The notes: a model not told the origin generated them from the letters alone. A stretch of 64,000 nt of DNA from Lateolabrax maculatus (GCA_031216445.1 CM062200.1:6523501-6587500); one strand, 5' to 3'. Counted from the stretch's first letter, positions 54,601-63,659 are shown. Translations and numbers: made by a program.

Positions 54601-55591
54601 ATCACTGCAGTAGACCACTGACCGTAGCGTCTACATTGATTAGTGTCTTGCTGCGGACTATAGTCTTTTCTGCTGGCCACTGCCCCTGAAACATCTGCAG
54701 CAGTCACTGTGATTCACCAGAGTCAAATACACACTGAAAGTATTTTACAGGGAATTAAAATGAAGGCTGCAACTGACAATCATTTTCATTTTTTCATTAA
54801 TCTGTCAATTATTTCTCAAATAAACAAATTAATCATTAAGTCTGTAAAATGTCTGAAAATACTCAAAAATGCTCATCACAGTTTGCCAGAGCCAAAAAGT
54901 GACGCCTTCAAAAATCTTGTTTGGTCCGACCAACAGTCCAAAACCCCAAGATATTCAATTTACAATGATATAAAACAAAGAAATGCAGCAAATCCTCACA
55001 TCTGAGAAGCTGAAACAAGCAAATATTTGGCATTTTTGCTTGATGAATAACTTAAAGGATTAACAGAAATGATCAAAATTGTTGTCAATTTATTTTCCAT
55101 TGATTGCTAGATAATTTCATCACATGCTTCCATCCATTCCATAATCTAACACTCGCTGTATTTTTGTCCCTCCCTATGATCCTTTAAACCTTTCTCTCCA
55201 GAGCTTATCAATATTGTCATTAGTTTATATCTCCTCTCCTCTCCTTTTTCCTCGGTCCCTCACTCTTCCACCTCCTGTTGTCTGGTTACCTGTCTCAGGT
55301 TGCGGGTGACCTTGACGTCGTGCCAGGCGTTGTCGTTGAACTTGCCGTTGACGGGCTCCACCAAGGCCTCGAAGGCCCCGGAGCCGAGGTTGATGACAAG
55401 CGACACGGCACCGTTCTTCAGTGCCAGGTTGACGTAGTCTGCCGACTTGCCGGTGTGCAGCATCAGGCCGTTGCGCTGCAGCGTCTTGAAGGAGAGCGTG
55501 ATTTCATCGCTGCTAGACTGGATGGGGTTGGGCGACAGGTCATAGCAGAAATACTCAGAGCCCTTGAAGGTGGCTACATACTCCTCTCGAG
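24296..55591 (-). CDS. nrxn1: nrxn1, neurexin-1 alpha (partial: LNS2 to C-terminus, 21 exons)
   Basis: Presynaptic adhesion receptor that binds neuroligins, LRRTMs, cerebellins and other partners. Exons, 5' to 3': 55290-55591, 54107-54151, 52044-52205, 49945-50016, 49409-49633, 48563-48710, 47579-47709, 46493-46745, 42915-43118, 41671-41697, 38722-38844, 37878-38259, 37266-37456, 36500-36673, 35112-35231, 34048-34229, 33209-33380, 32157-32246, 30724-31034, 25297-25375, 24296-24597. All join in phase through GT-AG introns (3695 bases, about 1230 residues). Domain order is LNS2, LNS3, EGF-B, LNS4, LNS5, EGF-C, LNS6, stalk, TM, tail. NRXN1 rather than NRXN2/3 is shown by [15 protein letters not shown] in the tail, [18 protein letters not shown] in EGF-C and [15 protein letters not shown] near the membrane. 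Which teleost paralog (1a or 1b) cannot be decided. Exons for the signal peptide, LNS1 and EGF-A are off the right edge. Confidence 0.96.
25297..25375 (-). CDS. nrxn1: nrxn1 exon: acidic juxtamembrane stalk
   Basis: 79 bases: [20 protein letters not shown] then PCDPSSG. Matches human [20 protein letters not shown]. Acceptor TCCATAG, donor TCAG|GTGAGA. Confidence 0.95.
25376..30723 (-). other. nrxn1 intron before the acidic stalk exon
   Basis: 5.3 kb with no recognised exon. Contains a GT microsatellite at 26389-26433 and purine-rich tracts around 27930-28200. Long open frames here are simple-sequence (Ser/Pro/Leu on one strand) and not coding. Confidence 0.75.
26389..26433. repeat. (GT)n microsatellite
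   Basis: About 45 bases of TG units. Confidence 0.95.
30724..31034 (-). CDS. nrxn1: nrxn1 exon: end of LNS6 and Ser/Thr-rich stalk
   Basis: 311 bases: [20 protein letters not shown] ... [20 protein letters not shown] ... [18 protein letters not shown] ... [20 protein letters not shown]. The Ser/Thr-rich end is the likely O-glycosylated stalk. Confidence 0.95.
31051..31089. repeat. (CA)n microsatellite next to nrxn1 exon
   Basis: CA units just upstream (transcript sense) of the acceptor of the LNS6 end exon, forming a GT-rich tract in the transcript. Confidence 0.85.
31700..32156 (-). promoter_or_regulatory. UAAA-rich intron block downstream of the SS4 exon
   Basis: In transcript sense, directly after the SS4 donor, come ATTAAAA, CCTTAAAA, CTTTAAAATA, CTAAAAATCTAAAT and ATTTAAAAG, followed by very AT-rich sequence. 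SAM68 and SLM2, known regulators of neurexin SS4, bind UAAA/UUAA motifs. The regulatory role here is inferred. Confidence 0.45.
32157..32246 (-). CDS. nrxn1: nrxn1 splice-site 4 alternative exon
   Basis: Exactly 90 bases (30 residues), as in mammals: [20 protein letters not shown] then [10 protein letters not shown]. Acceptor ATTAAAG, donor AAAG|GTAAAA. Inclusion or skipping keeps frame (phase 1 to 1) and selects among postsynaptic partners (neuroligin, LRRTM, cerebellin). Confidence 0.97.
33209..33380 (-). CDS. nrxn1: nrxn1 exon: LNS6 before splice site 4
   Basis: 172 bases: [57 protein letters not shown]. Donor TCAG|GTAGGC at SS4. Confidence 0.96.
34048..34229 (-). CDS. nrxn1: nrxn1 exon: first part of LNS6
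   Basis: 182 bases: [20 protein letters not shown] ... [18 protein letters not shown] ... [15 protein letters not shown]. In mammals the beta-specific exon splices onto this exon. Confidence 0.96.
35112..35231 (-). CDS. nrxn1: nrxn1 exon: EGF-C
   Basis: 120 bases: [39 protein letters not shown]. Six EGF cysteines; close to human NRXN1. Confidence 0.97.
36061..36133. repeat. (CA)n microsatellite, interrupted
   Basis: CA units with CG and TA interruptions over about 70 bases. Confidence 0.9.
36500..36673 (-). CDS. nrxn1: nrxn1 exon: end of LNS5
   Basis: 174 bases: [19 protein letters not shown] ... [20 protein letters not shown] ... [10 protein letters not shown]. Confidence 0.96.
36742..36900 (+). 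mobile_element. Dispersed teleost palindromic repeat, copy 3
   Basis: Starts AGGGCAGGAACTAATGATT, then TTCATTAATTGATTC, AAAATAGTGAAGAATGTCTA. Intronic, between two LNS5 exons of nrxn1, directly abutting the next element. Confidence 0.5.
36905..37190 (+). mobile_element. Long palindromic teleost repeat, second copy
   Basis: Contains CTCTCATGTCTTTATGGTAA, ATGAAACTACAGCCAGGAGA, AACGAAATCCACCAAACAGC and AATGAGATGTAACATGTTAA, matching the arms and interior of 20641-21713. Confidence 0.5.
37266..37456 (-). CDS. nrxn1: nrxn1 exon: middle of LNS5
   Basis: 191 bases, missed by a simple long-frame scan: [60 protein letters not shown]. Acceptor TTTCTAG, donor AAGG|GTATGC; phases 2 in, 1 out. Confidence 0.94.
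37878..38259 (-). CDS. nrxn1: nrxn1 exon: end of LNS4, start of LNS5
   Basis: 382 bases: [20 protein letters not shown] ... [20 protein letters not shown] ... [19 protein letters not shown] ... [19 protein letters not shown] ... [10 protein letters not shown]. Confidence 0.97.
38722..38844 (-). CDS. nrxn1: nrxn1 exon: middle of LNS4
   Basis: 123 bases: [40 protein letters not shown]. Acceptor GTGTAG, donor GAAG|GTAACC. Confidence 0.95.
38845..41670 (-). other. nrxn1 intron in LNS4
   Basis: 2.8 kb with no exon recognised. Holds CA microsatellites (39829-39853, 40204-40233, 40978-40998) and an imperfect GACAGA/GATAGA tract at 38880-38950. Confidence 0.75.
41671..41697 (-). CDS. nrxn1: nrxn1 27-base microexon in LNS4
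   Basis: Acceptor CCCTCCAG, donor GCCA|GTAAGTG. Encodes DCIRINCTA with split codons at both ends (phase 1 to 1), joining VNL to SKGPET. Human has DCIRINCNSSK. Confidence 0.93.
42606..42639. repeat. (GT)n microsatellite
   Basis: 34 bases of TG units in the intron before the 27-base microexon. Confidence 0.95.
42915..43118 (-). CDS. nrxn1: nrxn1 exon: first part of LNS4
   Basis: 204 bases: [20 protein letters not shown] ... [19 protein letters not shown] ... [17 protein letters not shown]. Confidence 0.96.
43119..46492 (-). other. nrxn1 intron between EGF-B and LNS4
   Basis: 3.4 kb, no exon recognised. Includes purine-rich tracts, a CATATGT/GT-rich stretch near 43960-44010 and a (GA)n run at 45161-45187. 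Confidence 0.75.
45161..45187. repeat. (GA)n microsatellite
   Basis: About 27 bases of GA units. Confidence 0.9.
46493..46745 (-). CDS. nrxn1: nrxn1 exon: end of LNS3 and EGF-B
   Basis: 253 bases: [20 protein letters not shown] ... [39 protein letters not shown] and [10 protein letters not shown]. The six EGF cysteines are present. Confidence 0.96.
47267..47550 (+). mobile_element. Dispersed teleost palindromic repeat, copy 4
   Basis: Starts AGGGCTGCATGTAAGC, includes ATGTCTTGTTTTGTTTGACA, AATCCAAAACCCAGAGATTC and ends near AATTATCAAGATAGTTGCCA. It ends about 30 bases from the donor of the SS3 exon. Confidence 0.6.
47579..47709 (-). CDS. nrxn1: nrxn1 exon: LNS3 after splice site 3
   Basis: 131 bases: [20 protein letters not shown] then [18 protein letters not shown] and IFPTE. 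TISVN..RT.YTAPG is the sequence varied at SS3 in mammals. Confidence 0.95.
47775..47895. repeat. Imperfect CAT/CAC trinucleotide tract
   Basis: Runs of ATC, ACC and ATT triplets directly upstream (transcript sense) of the SS3 acceptor. The opposite strand reads as a Met/Val/Ile-rich open frame, which is a simple-sequence artefact. Confidence 0.75.
48563..48710 (-). CDS. nrxn1: nrxn1 exon: middle of LNS3
   Basis: 148 bases: [38 protein letters not shown] and [11 protein letters not shown], ending in phase 1 at splice site 3. Confidence 0.95.
49050..49350 (+). repeat. Dispersed teleost repeat
   Basis: Includes GGCGCCACCATGAGGTTGAC, ATGGATTGCCATGAAATCTA, AATGTCAGCATGCTAACACC and CTAAACATCAGCATGTCAGG, blocks I recognise from a common teleost repeat; related to 12580-12730. 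Confidence 0.5.
49409..49633 (-). CDS. nrxn1: nrxn1 exon: first part of LNS3
   Basis: 225 bases: [19 protein letters not shown] ... [19 protein letters not shown] ... [19 protein letters not shown]. The last stretch is more basic and Pro-rich than the human HGKPRHQKDAKHPQMIK. Confidence 0.95.
49945..50016 (-). CDS. nrxn1: nrxn1 exon: end of LNS2
   Basis: 72 bases: [18 protein letters not shown] then GDPKMK. Acceptor CCTGAAG, donor AAG|GTATGC. Confidence 0.96.
50017..52043 (-). other. nrxn1 intron in LNS2
   Basis: 2.0 kb, GT-rich in places, no exon recognised. A (TA)n-like tract lies at 51906-51921. Confidence 0.75.
52044..52205 (-). CDS. nrxn1: nrxn1 exon: middle of LNS2
   Basis: 162 bases (54 residues): [20 protein letters not shown] ... 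[18 protein letters not shown] ... NNFMGCLKE, essentially identical to human. Confidence 0.97.
52206..54106 (-). other. nrxn1 intron downstream of the SS2 microexon
   Basis: 1.9 kb without further exon. On the transcript strand it carries nine ACTAAC hexamers (plus-strand GTTAGT at 52517, 53049, 53206, 53249, 53266, 53276, 53371, 53429, 53437). Confidence 0.75.
54107..54151 (-). CDS. nrxn1: nrxn1 splice-site 2 microexon with two nested donors
   Basis: Acceptor CTACAAAG at 54152-54159. The full exon (45 bases) encodes [15 protein letters not shown] and ends at TCG|GTAGAT; an internal donor ATG|GTAAAC at 54127 gives the 24-base form HSGIGHAM (54128-54151). Both match the known mammalian SS2 variants exactly. 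Skipping joins LRQ to VTIS. Inclusion changes LNS2. Confidence 0.95.
54244..54367 (-). promoter_or_regulatory. ACTAAC cluster upstream of the SS2 microexon
   Basis: Six plus-strand GTTAGT hexamers (54244, 54293, 54324, 54341, 54350, 54362) read as ACTAAC in the transcript, 93-216 bases before the microexon. ACUAAY is the QKI/STAR core motif and also resembles a branch-point consensus. Function is inferred. Confidence 0.4.
54763..55115 (+). mobile_element. Dispersed teleost palindromic repeat, copy 5 (longest)
   Basis: Starts AAGGCTGCAACTGACAATC; includes TCATCACAGTTTGCCAGAGC, GACCAACAGTCCAAAACCCC, AGATATTCAATTTACAATGA and TTGGCATTTTTGCTTGATGA. Lies between the SS2 microexon and the upstream LNS2 exon. 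Confidence 0.65.
55290..55591 (-). CDS. nrxn1: nrxn1 exon: first part of LNS2
   Basis: 302 bases; acceptor ATCTCAG, donor AGACAG|GTAACC at splice site 2. Encodes [19 protein letters not shown] ... [19 protein letters not shown] ... [18 protein letters not shown]. Starts in phase 1 (needs one base from upstream). Confidence 0.96.
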
Positions 55592-56843
55592 CTGAGATGG
55601 AAAGGGAGAGGTGGAAGCGGGAGGAGGAGGAGGAAACAAGGAGGAAGAACAAAGAAGTGTGGAGCCATTATACCCTTGTTGAACATTATCATAATGATTA
55701 GTACAATATCCAAGCTATGTTGCTTCTTCCCACACTGCTCTTCACAATATGCTCAAAGATGATAAAATGGTGGGTGTTCATCAGAGCCAGCCGAGTAAAA
55801 CAAAGCTCTGCTGGGCCTGGTTAAATTTGATTCGGATGTGCAGTACAAAACACATTGTTTAAGATGCTGAAAATGTTGTTACTGTCAAGCAAAGCCTCAC
55901 TGATGCCAGCACTTGGAAGAAAGAAACACTTCCTTCCATACCTCTAATCGTACCATGGAGTGGTGTGTAAACAAGCTTTGATCACTCATGTGGGTTGGAG
56001 ATTAAACAGTGTGGATGCGAGAGAGACAGTCGTGAGTCTGTAGCATTCCAAACTCGTTATGAAACCTGCCATCCTCTCTTTTGAGAGAACAGCTGTGCTG
56101 GCAGTCTGAAGTGATGTGGTCTTGTTTGACAACATGGCTTATTTTGTGATGTTCATCAAATGATGCAATGTGTGTGTCTGCGTACGTATGGGCAGTAGCA
56201 GTAGAGGTTAGGGAGGTTTTGAGAAGGATGGCAAAAACTAACAATGAAGATGGAGAACAGCAGCCTGTGAGCATCATGGCAGCCAGAGCAGGCAGGATTG
56301 GCCAATTAGAATTCAGAATAACAAGCAGACAGCCAATGGCGACTTACCTTGCACACCCTTAGTGACCCCCAAGGACACTAGACCAAGGTTTTGCAATCCA
56401 TCATCCTTAGGCTCACACTCTCTCTTATCTACTCTCTCACACCTACTCATACAGAAGTGCACAGCCATATCCGCAAGCCAGCAGAGGTACAAATATGCAC
56501 ACCTACACAAACATCTGCGTCCAAAAAACGATCATACTATTGTGCTGCAAGCAGGGGTGACATTATCTGTCTCCTTCACACCCGTCCCCCCAAAGCATCA
56601 CCCTTCCTCCGCATTCCACTCTAGCGCTCTCCTCACCACCGTCCCTATATCTCTCACACCTCCCTTCAAGCTTCACGCCACCATTCCTCTCCGCACATCT
56701 CGTTGGCCTCTTTTTCTCCGCTCAGTGAAGCCTCTGGCATAACCACCAACTTGTAGTTCACGATAATGAGGAGAACAGAGGGGAATTTAACACACACTAG
56801 GTCAGGCTGGAGCAAGACAGACACTTGGTGAGGAACCGCTGGA

Positions 56844-56864
56844 GGGGGGGGGGGGGGGGGGGGG
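56844..56864 (+). repeat. Poly-G run
   Basis: 21 consecutive G (poly-C in the nrxn1 transcript). Confidence 0.95.
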
Positions 56865-57746
56865 ATTGCCACGTAATGAATAGACTGAAGTGTAATAGGT
56901 TATTAAGGTGGTGAGAGGCAGCGAGAAGAGTGTTGAAATGGAATCGGCCGCACTTGAGTGAATATAACACAGAGAGAATAATGAGAAGGAAAAAGTGAGA
57001 ATATATCACAATTTAAAGACCAATTGTGGAAAATTGTCTTTCTTTGCTTCTGTTGCTTGAAAAACCCGAAGTGTGAATGCCAATATATGAGTGAGAAACA
57101 ACAAGTTGTTTGCCAGCATGTGTGTGAGTTCCCCTAACTGTGTCATTCCTTCCCTCCCAGCATGTTAATTAAGAGGGTCTGTGTGTGTGTGAGCGTGCCT
57201 CAAAAAAAGGGAAAAAAAAGTGTGTGCAACTTTTTGTTCAAGCACGTGAATGTGTGCGTATAAGTATATGCTTTTTATGTGTGCATGAAATGTGTGGGGG
57301 AGTGGGTGGGTGCTGGTCTCTGTAAATATTGGTGTATTGCTGTCAGAAAAGCTATTACCAACTCAGGGCCTCGGGCTAGTCTTTACTGAGAGGAGCGAGA
57401 GCGAGGAGGAGGGGGGGGAGGCACACACAAAAACACACACATACCCAGAAAGAAACAGCCACAAATGCTCAACACAGTGACACAAACACACTGACACACA
57501 CAAGCAGACACGTAGACAAATGCAGATGAGGTGGCGGAGTGAGGGGGGGAGCCAAGTTGTTCACAATGAGAACACACGCAGCCGTCCGGCTGCATTCTAG
57601 CGGTAATTTACAGAGGTGCCATTAGGTTTCAGTGTGGTGCTTCACCATTCTGTTGCTAATTTACAGACATGTCATTAGACCAGACAGGAGCACATAAAGC
57701 ATCTCTGCATCGATCTGGAAGCTCTGGCCCGCAACAACAACCACTG

Positions 57747-57749
<3 letters not shown>

Positions 57750-57784
<35 letters not shown>
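57750..57784. repeat. (CA)n microsatellite
   Basis: About 35 bases of pure CA units. Confidence 0.95.
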
Positions 57785-57786
<2 letters not shown>

Positions 57787-57875
57787 TCAGGAAGGAAAAT
57801 GCATATTGGGTGACACAAACACAATGAAGAACATGTGTCATGAATGCATGTATTCAGTGTACAGACACACCTAAA

Positions 57876-57908
<33 letters not shown>

Positions 57909-59912
57909 CGCATGCTCTGAAGTGGGCAGGTTGGAGTGGATGTGTTGTAGCTCAGATTAATGGAGTGAGTCAGTATTAGCTCAGAGTAAACAGTGAGACA
58001 GACACTGACATACACACCACATGTCACACTTCATCCTGTGGAGAGCACTGTCGATCAAAGCAAGCGAGCAGGGGGATGAAGGAATACAGAGAAAGAGGGA
58101 GAAAAACGCAAATGAAAGGAAAGAGAAAGAAAAGGAATGCAGAGGAAAAGCTACAGTATTTAATTTCCTTTGGAGATTTTTAATATGAGATTTTATGTTT
58201 CATATGACTCTTTTCTAATAGTTGTTTAAAGGTTTCTTGTGGGCTGGTTGTATGTAAAGTGTAACTGTAAATGTTTTTCATTGCTCTTAGCTGTCTTGCA
58301 AAAAAGACCTTGATTTTAATGGCACTATGCAATTAATTAAGGCAATAAGTAAAGAAAAGGAAAAAGGAATCTCTCAGCTTGGTTATTTCATTTCTTATGG
58401 AGATTTTAAAGCTTTATTTTCTGATGATTTTATGACTCTTGTAAGAGTTCTACACTATCTACCTTAAAATATTTCCATTGCTTTGGATATTTTAAAGCTT
58501 TATAATCAGTTTTGTAAATGTTTCTATTATCACTTATTTGTTAGTTCTTTGAATTTATATCTCTAACTCTGACAATTGTGTTTTCTGACAATTGTGTTTT
58601 TCTGTACGGTGGTTGTGTGGTTGTATGCAAGGTCTAACTGTAGTACTTCAATGATTTTTTAAGTAATTTAAGTAAAAATGCCAAACATTTGCTAACTCAA
58701 GCATCTGAAATATGTGGATTTGCTGCTCTTCTCTGTTTCACATCCTCACGAACTGAATATCTTTTGAATGAATGATTTTGGACTGGTAGTCGTTCCTTTT
58801 CTCAGCTCTCCCTTGAAAAACAGATCTTGATGTCACTGAGACTATCTGATTGAATTAAGTTACTTAAGGACAAGAAAGAAGGAGAGGAGAGGTGGAAGAA
58901 ATGACAGCAGGGAGGAAGGAAAACGTGTAAAAAATAACCAGGAAAATATGCAAGGAACTAATATAGGAAAGAAGGAAGAAATTAATAACTATGGAGTCTA
59001 AAGGTGGAGTGGGAATAGGCAAAAACGCAAAGATGGAGGTTGATTGGCATTGAAGGCTATCATTAAACAACTACTCTAATGAATAAAGCAGTCTGTGGGG
59101 AGGCAGGAGGGAGAGAGAGAGTGAATAACTGATCTGATGGTTGCTGCTACTGGGACCAGCTGCAACTGTACCACCCCTCCGACGATCAAACACACATCAC
59201 TTGGCTGTGTGTGTTTGCGTGCATATGGCGGATGTGTGTGTGTGTGTGTGTCTCATATGGCTTTGTCTCTTCTCATGGGTCTCCTCCTCAACATTTCACA
59301 CACTAATTTGTCATTTCCATGGCAACCCTGTATTACAGGGGCTACAGCAAATATGTGTGTTTGTGCATGTGTGTTTCAGGGAGAAAGAGAGAGAGAGAGA
59401 CAGGAAGAGAGATGGGGAAGGAGGGCAAGAGAGAGAAAGAGTGATTGAGTGAACAGTACATTATCATGGACAGCTGTACTGAATCAAAATGGCGGATGGA
59501 GGCTGGGAGCACATCAGGGGAGCCTACATTATACAGCACCTGATAGAGGGAGCAGGGTGGAAAAGATGCAGGGTAGAGAAAAAGGGAAAGATGCATAGGG
59601 GGAATTTGAAAGAAGAAGGAATGAAAAAAAGGGGAGATGGAGGGGCTCATTGAGATGGGTAACACAAAATGGAGAAGAGAAGAGAGAAAGAGGTAGAGGG
59701 ATAGAAAGAGAGACAAGGAAAGGGAGTGGCAGAGAGCGAGGGATGGATGGCTAGAGAGAACGGAAAAGAGAAAAATGCTGGTGTATCTAAATCCTAGTGT
59801 AGCAAGCCTCAATCATGGCAGCCCTGTCATTCTGGAGATAGCACACTGCAATTCCCCTGCACCTCGTTTTTAGCCCACCATGCAGTTCTGCTATCAGCTT
59901 CTCTCAGACTGT

Positions 59913-59913
<1 letters not shown>

Positions 59914-59968
<55 letters not shown>
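59914..59968. repeat. (CA)n microsatellite, longest pure run in the window
   Basis: About 55 bases of pure CA units. Confidence 0.95.
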
Positions 59969-59971
<3 letters not shown>

Positions 59972-60430
59972 TAAACTCAAACACCCTGCATGAAGGCATC
60001 CCTCCTTAATAACAGACAGGTGGATTAACTATGCATTCATACAGTATACAGATAGATGACCAGTGTAGGAAATGTATGTAAATGTATGCTAACATATGCA
60101 TAGTCTCTATATTAAGTTAAAGTGTGAAAATCTATACAGCCAAGTTCACTAAAGGCTACGACTGCCGTTTCCATCTCTGTTCAGTGATATACAGCATCTG
60201 GCTTTGAAACCGATTGGGCTATCACATCACTGCCAAGGGAGCAATGCTGTAGAGGAGGATATTACTGTCAGGACAAAAGTGACAGATTGGTGGTCTGCAA
60301 CGTTGAGCTCTTATTCGTTTTTTTGTTGTTGTTGTTAAATTGAAAGCATTCATTCCCAGCATGAGATATACAGCTTTAAAAATGTGACACCAGGTCTGGC
60401 AGATGTGTTACTGGCCCAAATAGTAAAACT

Positions 60431-60590
60431 AGCGCTGAAACGATTAATTGATTAGTTGATTGCCAGAAACTTAATCAACAGTTTTAAAAATTGAGAAAAT
60501 AGGATTTATGACTGATAAACGATTAAGCAAGTCATTCATCAAGCGTCACTGTAAATTTAACGGTTTTGAAGATGTCACATTAGACCGTGA
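60431..60590. mobile_element. Dispersed teleost palindromic repeat, copy 6 (partial)
   Basis: AGCGCTGAAACGATTAATTG start, ATTGATTAGTTGATTGCCAG, and a fragment with TTTTGAAGATGTCACATTAG. Confidence 0.5.
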
Positions 60591-60633
60591 TGGGCATTTT
60601 ACTATTTCAGTTTTTTATGGCACTTTTCTCTAA

Positions 60634-60925
60634 AGGGCTGCAACTAATGATTCTTTTTAGAAACTATTAATCTGCAGAATTTTTTCTTGGTTAATTGATT
60701 ACTAGTTTTGTCTGACAAAAGGTCAAAAACCCAAAGATATTCAATTTATTATAATGTTAAGGAAATGAAAAGCGGCAAATTATTAATTAATTTTTTCACT
60801 CTAAGAGTCTCACATTTTGGACATTTCTACTTGAAAAATGACTCAAATCATTAATCAAGTGTCAAGATAGTTCATTTTCTGTCGATTGAGTAATCAGTTA
60901 ATCAATTAATTGTTGCAGATCTAAC
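60634..60925 (+). mobile_element. Dispersed teleost palindromic repeat, copy 7
   Basis: Starts AAGGGCTGCAACTAATGATT, includes CAAAAACCCAAAGATATTCA and ends AATCAATTAATTGTTGCAGA: the two ends are near-inverted copies, which supports a MITE-like structure. Confidence 0.65.
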
Positions 60926-63659
60926 AATTGAAAAAATTATCAACACATTAATCAGTACTGAAAAGAATCATTAGGTGCAGCCCTATAGTAACTAAAACAA
61001 TTTATCTATAAAGAGACATACATTTGTGAAAAAAGGAATCACTATTTCCAAGAGTAAAATGTGATATCTGCAAAACCCAAAGATATTCAAGTTAAGATCA
61101 TTTATGAGCAGATGTGGTCTTATCTTCCTTAAGTGAATTTTCAAAGTGAACTTCGTTGAGACACAAATAGAACATAACTTAATAATATATTTTCTTGTAA
61201 TGCTGCATTCCAGAAGAAGCATTTCAGGTGTATGAAGGCAAACATAATTAAAAAACATGTCTAACCGTGACGAACTGGTGTTTGTTTGGCAAGTCTATAG
61301 AAAGGTCTGACAACTGTCAGCAGTGCAGCCTAGTGTGTATTATTTTAATTAAATATAGGCAAATATACTTTACGTTGCCTTTTAGTGGATAGTTTACCAT
61401 TTACGATGGGCACCTTTGTTGTGTGATGTCAGAACTGATTCTCGTGATGTCGGGATAGATGGATTTGCCCCGAGTTTACAAGTAGGAACTGTGACTTTGA
61501 TTGGCGTTCTAGTGTACTTTTACTAGGAGGAGGTTGGAAAATCTCGACTTCCGAGTTTTCTGGAAGGCAGTATTAATCCCTTTCAATTTTGTTTTAAGAA
61601 AAAAACAATGAACCGCTCACTTCCTGCCATTATGTTCAATCTTTTATTTCATGTCCCTTTTTGTTTCTTTTATCTATGCTCATCTGTCTTTCTCACTGTC
61701 TGTAGCTTGAATTTGGCCTTCTCTCTGGTACCCAGGGAAACCGGCTTGTTTCCATGACAATGTCTGCAGGCAGTGTATTTGTCTTAAGCTGGATAAGATC
61801 AGAGTCAGTTTCATCCGTGTTAGACACACACACACGCACAGGCGTGCACACAAGCATACGTACATACATCATGGCACATGTTTGCAGAGAGAACCATAGA
61901 GCGTTGAAAAGCAAACACACTGAAAAAATGTTTCCGTACAGGCAGCCAAACTGATTTGAAACAATGAAGTTAAATATACCCACAGAGACAAATGACGAGG
62001 CTCAGATTTGCATGGCTGTCGATCCACACACATACAGCAGTGTCACACAAACACACACACCTAATGAAACCCCCTTACAGCAGGTTGTTAACAAATAACA
62101 AGAGTATAAAGACCTCTTTTCATAAAGGTAATGTAATGGGTTTTTAATGAATGCTGTGGCTATTTCAGTTGTTGTAGTTATGCCAGACAAGTACCAGAAA
62201 TAAATGAGTGTTTGTGTGTAGGTGTGCAATGCCTGAGTGCAAGTGTGTTGTTCATGTGCTTGTTCTTGTTTTGGCAAACAGCAAAGAAATGAACTTCAAA
62301 TGCCAGATGGGGTACTGGAGTGAATCGCCAATTGGGCCACTACCCTCAGCACCCACCCAGACACAGTGGAAATTGCTAGAACAGGTAGGAGACAATTGGA
62401 GCACCGACTAGCCTGTTTCTTTCTCTTTCTTTCTAAAAAGAGAGAGTGTGTGTGTTGAATGAGGTATCTGCATCACTGATGAACACCATCCTCGCTGATG
62501 TGAGACTGTGTCAAGTCGGGGAGCCCAAGGAGAGACGCAGCGCCCCTGCTGAGAAACGCTGCATTCTTATCTCCCTTCCTGTCTCCCTCTGCGTCGCCGA
62601 CCTTCTCTTTCCAACCCTCTTTTCCCACTTTCTGAATGCGCTCCTATCTTTCCTCACCATCACTTTTCTACACTCCCCTACCCTATCCCGCCCACCCCTC
62701 CTCCCGCCCTCCCTTACGCATTTTTCGCCAGCCTCCGCTCTACAGCTCCCTTCATCCTCTGTAAATGGGGAGTCCGTTTGATGTCTTTATTTTGGCGATT
62801 AGAGTGTGCATCAGCTTTGTGTGTTTTCCTATTAGAGTTGCAGTGAATGTGTGAAAATGTTAATGTGCACATTTGCTAACGGGATGGTAATTGTATACAA
62901 TTACCAATAAATGTATACATTTACTTGTGGGATTGCTAGACATTTCCCATGGTGAATTTGGAAACAGTGCATCTCCCTGATAATGTGGGGGTACAGCCCT
63001 GTAGTTGGTGCTGTGACTTTCATTACAAGAACAACATGGGTGTTAAGCATTAATGAGTGTTGTAGTACTGTATTGTAATGGGTGTAGCAGAGAGCAGAGG
63101 CAGAATTAGTCCCATTAGTGGAAAGGGTATATCTAGAAAAATTGTGCATTTGGCAATAAAAACTTTGTTGCAATTGCTTTATCGCAATTGATGGCCAGAG
63201 TGGGCACAACTTAGTTTTAACAGTTTTTTTTTTTTCACAGCACAAGATGTGGCCATCAGGAACCAAATCCATGCCAGTCAGTGGGGCATGCAGCCAATCA
63301 CCAGACACTTGCCTCTTAACACCAAGCGGCTCTCTCTCACCTCGAGTTGGGTACTGCTCACTTGCCCGTCTTGCTAAATTGTGTAAGCATTACAACTACA
63401 GTGACTAATGTGTGTCTGACAAGAACAAGATATTTTATCGACAAATATACAGTATATTACATTATGTACTTAAAGGCTTAAATGGTTTTTAAGATTTTAC
63501 TAGCAGCAAATTTGGTGAATGAAACTAAATATTTTGGTGATTTAAAGGATAATATTCCTATAATACAATGGAAAGTTTCTCTTGAAAAAACACAGGGACA
63601 GTTGATTCACTACACCCACAGGCACAAACATAAAGCTGCTTCTCTCAATGCTTTCTACC

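Noticed and set aside
62446..62781. Plus-strand 111-codon frame
   Set aside because: Ser/Leu/Pro-rich translation of a pyrimidine tract in an intron; no recognisable domain.
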